Position numbers and translations under genes: made by a program. From Chrysiogenia bacterium (GTDB lineage Bacteria; JAGRBM01), in NCBI GenBank assembly GCA_020434085.1, contig JAGRBM010000077.1:1-6699 (forward strand): 6,699 nt of DNA, given 5' to 3'. Under the pieces are notes generated by a model, which saw only the letters and a program-made list of their open reading frames with translations, was not told where the DNA came from and did not search any database. The stretch's first letter is position 1; the number at the start of each line of letters is the position of its first letter. Below, piece by piece: positions 1 to 5,688 of the stretch.

Positions 1-334
1 AGGTCGGCACCGCGGCAGAGGCGTAGCTGACCCAGCCGTCCTCACCCACGTATTCAAAATCCCACTGGCAGTCGCGCCCGCCGCGGCTTGTCACCTTGAG
101 TCGCGCGGCGTCCGAAAGCGCGACCCCGAAGGCATCGAGCGCGCGCTCTTCTTCCTCGAAATAGAGGTGCAGCCCCTCCACCGTCACGGCAAAGCGCCCG
201 CCCCCGCAGTCGAAGGCCACGTCGAATCCCTCAAGATCATTCTTGGGAACGACGATGCTGAATTCGTCACGTTCGTAGCGGATCTCCGGATGCTTCGAGA
301 GTTTCGCGACGATCTTGTCGATGGGGGTGGCCAT
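1..334 (-). CDS. Hypothetical soluble protein, 3'-truncated by the window edge
   Basis: An open frame runs from an ATG at 334 down to position 1 without a stop, giving 111 residues that begin MATPIDKIVAKLSKHPEIRY and end near DGWVSYASAAVPT. It is acidic and mixed alpha/beta in look, with a charged EEEE stretch in the middle (FEEEERALDAF) and a glycine-rich FDCGGGRFAV segment. I see no signal peptide, membrane segment or catalytic motif, and I do not recognise the family. An in-frame ATG at 352 would add MRYTFP, but that start sits only 5 bases from the terminator U-tract; neither start has a clear Shine-Dalgarno sequence. Codon use is GC-rich like its neighbours, which supports a real gene. 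A terminator separates it from the acyl-CoA dehydrogenase gene upstream, so it probably has its own promoter or depends on partial read-through. Function unknown. Confidence 0.75.
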   Translation of the reverse strand, partial: MATPIDKIVAKLSKHPEIRYERDEFSIVVPKNDLEGFDVAFDCGGGRFAVTVEGLHLYFEEEERALDAFGVALSDAARLKVTSRGGRDCQWDFEYVGEDGWVSYASAAVPT

Positions 335-356
335 GGGGAAAGTGTAGCGCATGGGG

Positions 357-393
357 AAAAACAAAAACCCCCGGTCCTTTGGACCGGGGGTTT
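357..393 (-). terminator. Intrinsic terminator after the acyl-CoA dehydrogenase gene
   Basis: A perfect 10-bp GC-rich stem (CCCCCGGTCC at 368-377 with GGACCGGGGG at 381-390) has a 3-base loop. Three A-T pairs (365-367 with 391-393) extend it to 13 bp. Read on the minus strand, the hairpin is followed by TTTTTGTTTTT (367 down to 357), a textbook U-tract. It lies about 30 bases past the stop codon of the dehydrogenase gene. The plus-strand side has only TTTGTTT, so any activity in that direction should be weaker. Confidence 0.93.
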
Positions 394-423
394 GTTTATC
401 AGCGCGATAGAAAACGCGAAGCG

Positions 424-1575
424 CTACAGGCCCATCTGGCGGGAGATGATGAGCTTCATGATCTCATTGGTGCCGGCAAAGATGCGCTGGACGCGGCAGT
501 CCTGGTACATCTTTCCGATGGGGTATTCGAGCATATAGCCGTAACCGCCGTGAAGCTGGACGGCGTCGTCGACTACTTCGCAGAGCATGTCGGTGATCCA
601 GTACTTCGCCATGGAGACTTCCTTGACGATGTTCTTGCCGGCCATGTGCTCGACGATGAGCTTGTCCACGAACGTGCGGCCCAGCTCCACCTTCGTGGCC
701 ATCTCGGCCATCTTGAAGGCGTTGTGCTGGAAGCGGCCGATGGGACGGCCGAAGGCCTCACGCTCCTTGGCGTATTTGATTGCTTCGGCAAGGGCGGCCT
801 CGGCACCCGCCTGCGCGCCGGCGGCGCAGACGATGCGCTCCTGCTGGAGTTCCTTCATGAGCTGGTAGAAGCCCTGGCCTTCTTTCTCACCCAGAAGGTT
901 GGTCTGCGGGACGCGGCAGTCCTCGTAGGAGAGCTCGGAAGTATCCTGCGCGTGCAGGCCGACCTTTTCGAGATTGCGGCCGCGGGTGAAGCCCGGCGTG
1001 TCGCTCTCGACGAGGATGAGCGAGATGCCCGCGTGCGGGGGGTTGGCCTCGGGATTGGTCTTGGCGACCGTGACGATGAGGTTGCCGTGCTGACCGTTGG
1101 AGATGAAGGTCTTCTGGCCGTTGATGATGTAGTCGTCGCCGTCCTTGATTGCGGTGGCGCGGATGCTGGCCAGATCCGAACCGGTGTTGGGTTCGGTCAT
1201 GGCGACGGCCGTCACGACTTCGCCGGTGGCACACTTGGGCAGCCACTTCTTCTTCTGCTCTTCGTTGCCGAATTCATAGATGTAGGGAACGACGATGTCG
1301 TTGTGGAGCGAGAAGGAAAGACCCGTCACGCGGGCGCGGGCACATTCCTCGATCTCGATGATCGAGTAGAGGAAGTCGGCGCCGGCGCCTCCGTATTCCT
1401 CGGGCAGGGTGGGGCAGAGAAAGCCCTGCTCACCGGCGTTGTTCCAGATCTCGCGCGGCACCATGCCGTCTTTTTCCCATTGGTCGTGATAGGGAACGAC
1501 TTCCTTCTCCAGCCACTTGCGAAATGCCTGGCGGAACATCTCGTGCTCTTCATTGAAAACGACTGAACGGTCCAT
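424..1575 (-). CDS. Acyl-CoA dehydrogenase (LCAD/IVD-like active site)
   Basis: This 383-residue protein has the normal length for a FAD-dependent acyl-CoA dehydrogenase, which oxidises acyl-CoA to trans-2-enoyl-CoA in beta-oxidation and passes electrons to ETF. Visible family marks are an N-terminal helical region, the flavin-contact segment VAMTEPNTGSD (124-134), the middle beta domain with INGQKTFISNG (151-161), and the C-terminal helical domain with REAFGRPIGRFQ (272-283) and QLHGGYGYMLEYPIGKMYQD (340-359). The position that holds the catalytic Glu in SCAD/MCAD is Ala367 (FAGTNEI). Glu246 in KELQQER matches the alternative helix-G base of isovaleryl- and long-chain acyl-CoA dehydrogenases, so the enzyme should be active. 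The ATG at 1575 is preceded by GGAGGAA with 5-base spacing. It is the last gene of a TetR-thiolase-dehydrogenase series and ends just before a strong terminator. The substrate is not determined; a long or branched acyl-CoA is likely. Confidence 0.95.
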   Translation of the reverse strand: MDRSVVFNEEHEMFRQAFRKWLEKEVVPYHDQWEKDGMVPREIWNNAGEQGFLCPTLPEEYGGAGADFLYSIIEIEECARARVTGLSFSLHNDIVVPYIYEFGNEEQKKKWLPKCATGEVVTAVAMTEPNTGSDLASIRATAIKDGDDYIINGQKTFISNGQHGNLIVTVAKTNPEANPPHAGISLILVESDTPGFTRGRNLEKVGLHAQDTSELSYEDCRVPQTNLLGEKEGQGFYQLMKELQQERIVCAAGAQAGAEAALAEAIKYAKEREAFGRPIGRFQHNAFKMAEMATKVELGRTFVDKLIVEHMAGKNIVKEVSMAKYWITDMLCEVVDDAVQLHGGYGYMLEYPIGKMYQDCRVQRIFAGTNEIMKLIISRQMGL

Positions 1576-1580
1576 GTCTC

Positions 1581-1587
1581 TTCCTCC
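1581..1587 (-). promoter_or_regulatory. Strong ribosome binding site for the acyl-CoA dehydrogenase
   Basis: On the minus strand, GGAGGAA ends 5 bases before the ATG at 1575. It is a near-consensus Shine-Dalgarno sequence and fixes this start. Confidence 0.88.
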
Positions 1588-1646
1588 GTGGAATTCCGTT
1601 TTGATTCTTTTTGGGAGCGCCTCTCAAGCATCCGGACGCAGCGGGG

Positions 1647-1663
1647 GGCCGAAAATTTCGGCC
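1647..1663. repeat. 17-bp perfect palindrome upstream of the acyl-CoA dehydrogenase
   Basis: GGCCGAAAATTTCGGCC has two perfect 8-bp arms around a single central base. It lies about 72 bases upstream of the dehydrogenase start, inside the gap after the thiolase gene. A one-base centre makes a poor RNA hairpin, so a binding site for a dimeric regulator fits better than a terminator. No clear -35/-10 pair could be placed next to it. It does not resemble the inverted repeat before the TetR gene. The repeat is seen directly; the operator role is inferred. Confidence 0.5.
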
Positions 1664-1715
1664 ACCGGCTTCAACCGGAGACTTGTCGCACGTCCAGCGC
1701 CCCTTCAAGCGGCGA

Positions 1716-1745
1716 GCCCCGGGAGCCTCTTTCGACTCCCGGGGC
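1716..1745 (-). repeat. Strong hairpin in the thiolase-dehydrogenase gap
   Basis: A perfect 10-bp inverted repeat (GCCCCGGGAG at 1716-1725, CTCCCGGGGC at 1736-1745) encloses a 10-base loop and lies about 37 bases past the thiolase stop. No U-tract follows on either strand, so it is not a canonical intrinsic terminator. It could be a U-less terminator, a pause site, or a structure that protects the upstream mRNA end. If it ends transcripts, the dehydrogenase needs its own promoter in the remaining gap. Apart from this hairpin and the palindrome at 1647-1663, the gap 1576-1781 shows nothing I can name. Confidence 0.6.
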
Positions 1746-1781
1746 CTGCGCGCGTTTCAATCAGCTTGCGAAGTCTGTTCC

Positions 1782-2978
1782 TTAGAACGAGGCCTTCTTG
1801 TACATGGTCACAACGGCGGCGCCGCCCAGACCCAGGTTGTGCTGGAGGGCGATCTTCGCGCCTTCGACCTGACGCTTGTCGGCTTCGCCGCGAAGCTGCC
1901 AGTTGAGCTCGGAGCACTGGGCAAGACCCGTCGCGCCCAGGGGATGACCCTTGGAGATCAGACCACCGGAGGGGTTCACCACGGTCTTACCACCGTAGGT
2001 GAAGGCGTCCTCGTCGATGAGCTTGTGGGCGGTGCCTTCTTCGGCAAGGCCCAGGCCTTCGTAGGTGATCAGCTCGTTGGCGCTGAAGCAGTCGTGGAGC
2101 TCACAGACGTCCACGTTCTCGGGACCGTAGCCCGACTGCTCGTAAACGCTCTTGGCGGCGGCGGCGGTCATGCCGTAGCCGGCCAGGTAGCGGCAGTCGT
2201 TCTCGCTGAAGGTGTCGGCACCGTCGGTGGCCATGGCCATGCCGATGATCTCGACGGCCTTGTCCTGCAGGTTGTGCTTCTTGACGAAGTCTTCGCTGGC
2301 GAGGATCGCGGCGCCCGAACCGTCCGAGGTGGGGCAGCACTGCAGCTTGGTGAGCGGCTCGTACACCATCTTGGCGTTCTGGATGTCCTCGAGGGAGTAT
2401 TCATCCTGGAACTGGCTGTAGGGGTTGTTCACCGAGTGCTTGTGGTTCTTGTAACCGATCTTGGCGAAGTGACGCAGCTCGCTGCCGAACTTGTCCATGT
2501 GCTCGCGACCGGCGTTGCCGAAGATCTGCGGAGCCGGAGGAGCCGGCACGAACTGGCGCAGCTTCATCATGGCCATCATGTGCTTGTCCATCGGGTTCTT
2601 GCGATCGTTGAAGTGGCTCTGGAGCGAACCCTTCTGCATCTTCTCAAAGCCGAGCGCCATGGCGCAATCGACGATGCCGCCCTCGACGAGCTGCTTGGCC
2701 AGAAAGAGCGCGGTCGAACCGGTCGAGCAGTTGTTGTTGACGTTGTAGACGGGGATGCCCGTCATGCCGAGCTCGTAGATGGCGCGCTCACCGCAGGTGG
2801 AATCACCGTAGCAGTAACCGACGGCAGCCTGCTGCACCTTGTCGTAGCTGATGCCCGCGTCCTCAAGGGCCTTGGTTCCGGACTCCTTGGCCATATCGGG
2901 GTAATCCCAACCGGCGCGTGCGCCGGGCTTCTCGAACTTGGTCATGCCAACGCCGACCACGAATACTTTGCGACCCAT
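1782..2978 (-). CDS. SCP-x-type thiolase (3-oxoacyl-CoA thiolase / lipid-transfer protein family)
   Basis: This 398-residue protein closely follows, as I recall it, the thiolase domain of animal sterol carrier protein x. Shared stretches are [50 protein letters not shown] and [21 protein letters not shown]. Such enzymes cleave 3-oxoacyl-CoA with CoA, including 2-methyl-branched and sterol side-chain substrates. The nucleophile should be Cys84 ([11 protein letters not shown]). HDCF is at residues 295-298 in place of the classical NEAF, the GHP histidine is His345, and HNLGLGG (380-386) replaces the usual CxG motif, as expected for the SCP2-thiolase group. The sterol carrier domain that follows in animal SCP-x is absent, and there is no signal peptide, so it should be cytosolic. 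I chose the ATG at 2978 over an in-frame ATG at 3029 because homology begins at GRKVFVVG and AAGGAG lies 9 bases upstream. The TetR gene ends 64 bases upstream on the same strand. Related bacterial proteins are sometimes labelled acetyl-CoA acetyltransferase or Ltp; the exact substrate is open. Confidence 0.93.
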   Translation of the reverse strand: MGRKVFVVGVGMTKFEKPGARAGWDYPDMAKESGTKALEDAGISYDKVQQAAVGYCYGDSTCGERAIYELGMTGIPVYNVNNNCSTGSTALFLAKQLVEGGIVDCAMALGFEKMQKGSLQSHFNDRKNPMDKHMMAMMKLRQFVPAPPAPQIFGNAGREHMDKFGSELRHFAKIGYKNHKHSVNNPYSQFQDEYSLEDIQNAKMVYEPLTKLQCCPTSDGSGAAILASEDFVKKHNLQDKAVEIIGMAMATDGADTFSENDCRYLAGYGMTAAAAKSVYEQSGYGPENVDVCELHDCFSANELITYEGLGLAEEGTAHKLIDEDAFTYGGKTVVNPSGGLISKGHPLGATGLAQCSELNWQLRGEADKRQVEGAKIALQHNLGLGGAAVVTMYKKASF

Positions 2979-2987
2979 AACTTCTTT

Positions 2988-2993
2988 CTCCTT
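2988..2993 (-). promoter_or_regulatory. Ribosome binding site that sets the thiolase start
   Basis: On the minus strand, AAGGAG is followed by 9 bases and then the ATG at 2978. This favours that start over the ATG at 3029, which would add 17 residues ([17 protein letters not shown]) encoded across this very site. Confidence 0.75.
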
Positions 2994-3042
2994 CTTGCCT
3001 CCGGTCGCTCGCCCTGTGCGGTGCTTCACGCCGGAGAGTTGT

Positions 3043-3672
3043 TTACTTATTCGCAGCCAGAAGCTGCGTTACCATCCATTTCCATGACTCAAGAAGCTCG
3101 GCCTCGCGGGTCTCGTCTTCCTTGAGAAGACGCCCCAGCGCGATGCCGCGCAGCAGGTGCACGGTGAGCTGCAGGGCGCCGTCGAATCCCGGGCGCTTGA
3201 TGAACTCTTCGCCGAAGAGTTGCTGGCCGAGCTGCCGCATGCTCTTTCCAATTCGACGTTCGAGCGGCAGGAGCTTGGCGCGCAATTCCGAATCGGTGCG
3301 GGCGGCGACCCAGAGTTCGAGCACCGCGTAGAAGAGCGGGCCCGAGAAACTGCCGACCAACAGATCGATGGCCGCCGAGATCCGGTCGCCGTAGGAGAGA
3401 CGCTCCTGCGCCTCGTGCAGCAGGTCCTCACCGCGCCGATTGGCCAGGTATTCGATGGCGCTGGTCACCAGATCCGCCTTGGTGGGGAAATGGTGGAGCT
3501 GCGCCCCGCGCGAGACACCCGCCCGATCGGAGACCACGGTCGTCGTCGTGCGCGCGTAGCCCAGGTCGACGAGGCAGTCGATTGTCGCCTCCATGAGCCG
3601 CGCACGGGTCTCCGCGCTGCGCTCTTCCTGGGTGCGCCGGGGGCGCTCTACCGCTTGTGACACCATCGTCAT
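3043..3672 (-). CDS. TetR/AcrR-family transcriptional regulator
   Basis: The 209 residues match the usual TetR length. An N-terminal DNA-binding domain spans about residues 20-70: a first helix ([20 protein letters not shown]), then the helix-turn-helix [20 protein letters not shown] and the family-typical HFPTKADLV. The remaining all-helical part (about 80-209) would hold the ligand pocket and dimer interface; its sequence does not identify the ligand. The gene is first in a same-strand series with the thiolase (64 bases on) and the acyl-CoA dehydrogenase, so an acyl-CoA or fatty-acid effector is plausible. A 22-bp inverted repeat 26 bases upstream overlaps a good -10 element, which suggests autorepression. 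Two ATGs lie at 3672 and 3666, and neither has a clear Shine-Dalgarno sequence; a GTG at 3663 is also possible. The start is therefore uncertain by a few codons, but the family call is firm. Confidence 0.93.
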   Translation of the reverse strand: MTMVSQAVERPRRTQEERSAETRARLMEATIDCLVDLGYARTTTTVVSDRAGVSRGAQLHHFPTKADLVTSAIEYLANRRGEDLLHEAQERLSYGDRISAAIDLLVGSFSGPLFYAVLELWVAARTDSELRAKLLPLERRIGKSMRQLGQQLFGEEFIKRPGFDGALQLTVHLLRGIALGRLLKEDETREAELLESWKWMVTQLLAANK

Positions 3673-3697
3673 CGAGCAGCATTCTGGGGGGTAGGCA

Positions 3698-3719
3698 ACA
3701 AACAGTCAAGCCTGATTGT
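3698..3719. promoter_or_regulatory. Candidate TetR operator (22-bp inverted repeat)
   Basis: The halves ACAAACAGTCA (3698-3708) and AGCCTGATTGT (3709-3719) pair at 8 of 11 positions, giving the pattern ACAAnCAGnCnnGnCTGnTTGT. Length and symmetry are typical of TetR-family sites. It covers most of the predicted -10 element and the likely transcription start of the TetR gene, which fits repression by blocking polymerase. The repeat is seen directly; the protein that binds it is inferred from position. Confidence 0.6.
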
Positions 3720-3744
3720 AAATATGTAGCTTATACGTAACCAA
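3715..3744 (-). promoter_or_regulatory. Candidate sigma-70 promoter for the TetR-thiolase-dehydrogenase series
   Basis: On the minus strand, TTGGTT (3744-3739) is separated by 18 bases from TACAAT (3720-3715), which matches the -10 consensus at 5 of 6 positions. Transcription would start near 3708 and leave a leader of about 36 bases before the TetR ATG. The element sits in a short AT-rich island (about 3715-3765) that contrasts with the GC-rich genes on both sides. I see no terminator for the TMTC-like gene in this 89-bp gap, so read-through from upstream is possible. Confidence 0.55.
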
Positions 3745-3761
3745 TTGAAATTACTGCGATT

Positions 3762-5429
3762 TTATTTGGCCTGCTGAGCCTGAAGGACCTGCCTGGCGAT
3801 TTTTCTCAGCTTCGGCAGCCTGGGATTGCCCGGCTGGTTGCGTTCGATCCAGGCGATCTGTTCCATCGCCGGGCCGATCTCGCCGAGTTCGAGCTGCGCG
3901 CCGGCGAGGTCGGCGCGGTAGGAGGGAAACTCGGGCTCGAGCGCGACGGCGCGCGCGAGGTTCTCCCGCGCCTCTTCCGTTCTGCCGAGATACCCCATCA
4001 TCACGCCCACGTTGGCAAAGGCGCCCGCGTTGAGCGGATCGAGCCGGGTCGCGCGAATCGTCTCGGCGAGAGCACGCTCGCGATCTCCGTCACCCCAGGT
4101 AAACACGGCCAGATTGCCGATGGCGCGTGCGCACTCGGGTGACCCCTCCAGCACGGCGCTCCAAAACTTTTGGGGCCCGTCGTAGACGCGGTTGCGCACG
4201 AACGCGCGCGCGCCATAGAGAACAATCAGCACCGCGGCCGCCGAGCCTGCGATGCTCGCGGCATCCTCGCGATCCCTGCGCGAGAACCATTCGCCCGCGC
4301 GAGCGGCGAGAATCCCCCAGCCGATCATCGGGATATAGAGATAGCGCTCGGCCGTCAGCTCGCGATGCCGGACGATCTGACACGTCGGAAAGAGCCCCAG
4401 CGCAATCACGCACATGGCAAAGCCGATCCACGGGCGCGTGAAAAGAAAGCGCACCATCACGATGAGATAGGCCGCGCCGATGGCCAGCGCCGCCCAGCCG
4501 AGCGGATCGTCGAAGCCGCTTGAATAGAGCCAGTGGCGCGGCGAGTAATCGGCCTGCAGGTGCAACGGAAAAACGAGCCGCCAGAGCAGCAGAATCTGCG
4601 CCTTGGCCGCGCTCATCAGGTGCGTGTCGAGACTGCCGCCGATCCATTTCGACTGAATTGAAGTGCCCACGTGCGTGACGAAGAAGGCGCGGTAGATGAG
4701 AAACGGGGTGGCCAGCGCGAAGAGCCCGGCAAAGAGCTTGGTCCGGCTTTTCAATGCATCCATTGCGCGCGCCAATGGCGCGTTGCGCCCCTCATCCCAC
4801 CACCCGCGCCCGGCGATGCTGGCCTCATACAGGAGCAGCACCACCGGCAGCGGGAAGAGGCTCGCCTTGGCATTCATCCCAAGGAAAACGAGCAGCCCGC
4901 ACACAAGACCCCGCGGCCAGGAAGGTGCCTCGCGCCAGTTCAGATACAGGTGGAAGATTCCCAGATAGAACAGCCCCTGCAGCAGATCGCGGCGACCGGC
5001 GACGTAAACCACGGACTCGGTCTGCACCGGATGAACGGCGAAGATCGCGGCAGCAAAGAGCGACCAGGCATCGGGCACGCCAAGGCGCCGAAACAATCGC
5101 CAGGCGAGAAGCACGTTGATGAGATGCAACAGCAGATTGAAGCAATGATAGCCCGTAGGGTTCTGACCAAAGAGCGCGAAGTCGAGATAGAACGAACCCG
5201 TCACCAGCGGCCGCATGGAGGCCTGCCCCAGTGGCTCATTCTTGCCCCAGCCCCATTCCGTGATGGAGTGCTGCAGCCAGGCATCTTCGAAAGAAACGAA
5301 ATCGTCGAAAACGAAATCACCGGTGAGTCCGTTGGAGAAAACCAGCAACGTGAGCGCAAGCAGCGCCCACGGCGCCCACTTCTTGACCCCCGTTGTCGCA
5401 CCGTCAGTTTTTTGTTTGTTGCTGCCCAA
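3762..5429 (-). CDS. TMTC/DUF1736-like multispanning membrane protein with C-terminal TPRs (putative GT-C glycosyltransferase)
   Basis: This 555-residue protein has a lysine-containing N-terminus, about 10-11 hydrophobic segments between residues 18 and 410, and then roughly three TPR units (about 432-465, 468-501, 502-535; for example AGAFANVGVMMGYLGRTEEA). Marks shared with the TMTC family and its bacterial relatives are the first-loop acidic pair GDFVFDDF (Asp42, Asp43), NLLLHLINVLL (98-108), FAVHPVQTESVVYVAGRRDL (130-149) and AERYLYIPMIGWGIL (360-374). Eukaryotic TMTCs are O-mannosyltransferases using dolichol-linked mannose, so a polyprenyl-linked sugar transferase in the inner membrane is a reasonable guess; donor and acceptor are unknown. 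The Lys-Glu seen in most relatives after the middle helices appears here as NAKAS (187-190 region), with Ala in place of Glu. Translation starts at TTG (5429): the frame has no ATG or GTG between the upstream stop (5484-5486) and this codon, and GGAAG lies 7 bases ahead. The gene stands between the TetR gene and the divergent YceI gene. Confidence 0.82.
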   Translation of the reverse strand: MGSNKQKTDGATTGVKKWAPWALLALTLLVFSNGLTGDFVFDDFVSFEDAWLQHSITEWGWGKNEPLGQASMRPLVTGSFYLDFALFGQNPTGYHCFNLLLHLINVLLAWRLFRRLGVPDAWSLFAAAIFAVHPVQTESVVYVAGRRDLLQGLFYLGIFHLYLNWREAPSWPRGLVCGLLVFLGMNAKASLFPLPVVLLLYEASIAGRGWWDEGRNAPLARAMDALKSRTKLFAGLFALATPFLIYRAFFVTHVGTSIQSKWIGGSLDTHLMSAAKAQILLLWRLVFPLHLQADYSPRHWLYSSGFDDPLGWAALAIGAAYLIVMVRFLFTRPWIGFAMCVIALGLFPTCQIVRHRELTAERYLYIPMIGWGILAARAGEWFSRRDREDAASIAGSAAAVLIVLYGARAFVRNRVYDGPQKFWSAVLEGSPECARAIGNLAVFTWGDGDRERALAETIRATRLDPLNAGAFANVGVMMGYLGRTEEARENLARAVALEPEFPSYRADLAGAQLELGEIGPAMEQIAWIERNQPGNPRLPKLRKIARQVLQAQQAK

Positions 5430-5436
5430 CGATCCG

Positions 5437-5441
5437 CTTCC
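5437..5441 (-). promoter_or_regulatory. Ribosome binding site supporting a TTG start
   Basis: On the minus strand, GGAAG lies 7 bases before the TTG at 5429. The same frame is closed by TGA at 5486-5484 with no ATG or GTG in between, and the first membrane segment begins within about 20 codons, so TTG is the best start. Confidence 0.6.
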
Positions 5442-5556
5442 GTTTCCTGAATAGAGGCAGCCTAGCGCCCCGGTCCGTTTTTTTCAGCAGTCTTCTTCGC
5501 AACCGGTATGAGCATCGGACGCCTGCCCTTCCATCGTTAAATCCCGTTCAGATCCG

Positions 5557-5571
5557 CAACAAAGTGTTGCA
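5557..5571. repeat. 15-bp inverted repeat in the divergent intergenic region
   Basis: Perfect 6-bp arms GCAACA and TGTTGC flank AAG, and the right arm overlaps the 8-bp palindrome GTTGCAAC. It lies about 118 bases before the YceI start and 128 bases before the TMTC-like start, so it could be an operator for either. Arms this short can arise by chance. Confidence 0.35.
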
Positions 5572-5677
5572 ACGCCGCACCGTTCCTGTGCATCTTGTAG
5601 GGAGCTTCCTGACGACAGCGCGTTTCCGGGCGTTCCTCCCGCGCGCTCCCGGCAAAAGGCCGGTCACAGGTATATGC

Positions 5678-5683
5678 AAGGAG
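5678..5683 (+). promoter_or_regulatory. Ribosome binding site of the YceI gene
   Basis: AAGGAG lies 5 bases before the ATG at 5689 and 11 before a second in-frame ATG at 5695. The first start has the tighter, more usual spacing. Confidence 0.8.
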
Positions 5684-5688
5684 TTTGA

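Larger units (their letters stand above)
5430..5688. other. Divergent intergenic region between the TMTC-like and YceI genes
   Basis: These 259 bases carry no convincing gene. They must hold the promoters of both flanking divergent genes, but no -35/-10 pair stands out on either strand. Visible structure includes a 15-bp inverted repeat GCAACA-AAG-TGTTGC (5557-5571), a run of seven T around 5478-5484, and a short CCGGC/GCCGG hairpin near 5650-5664. Confidence 0.6.

Noticed and set aside
379-1566. 395-codon open frame on the plus strand
   Set aside because: It lies wholly antisense to the acyl-CoA dehydrogenase, whose motifs are unmistakable. Its translation is low-complexity (many Val, Asp, Gly, Leu) with no motif. 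Stop-poor antisense frames are expected in GC-rich genes.
1755-1763. A CAATCAG half-site near the thiolase stop resembling half of the TetR operator
   Set aside because: Only one half is present, with no symmetric partner, and a 7-base match is expected by chance in this much sequence.
2979-3042. Possible hairpin (CTCCGG/CCGGAG) between the TetR and thiolase genes
   Set aside because: The stem is only 6 bp with a 26-base loop and no U-tract, so it is not a credible terminator.
1611-3125. 504-codon open frame on the plus strand
   Set aside because: It is antisense to the thiolase and runs into the TetR gene; it is composition-driven, without domain-like sequence or a credible ribosome binding site.
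3157-3660. 167-codon open frame on the plus strand
   Set aside because: It is the antisense shadow of the TetR gene and has no independent support.
4671-5450. 259-codon open frame on the plus strand
   Set aside because: It is antisense to the membrane part of the TMTC-like gene; its Gln/Arg/Glu-rich product is what the complement of hydrophobic codons gives.
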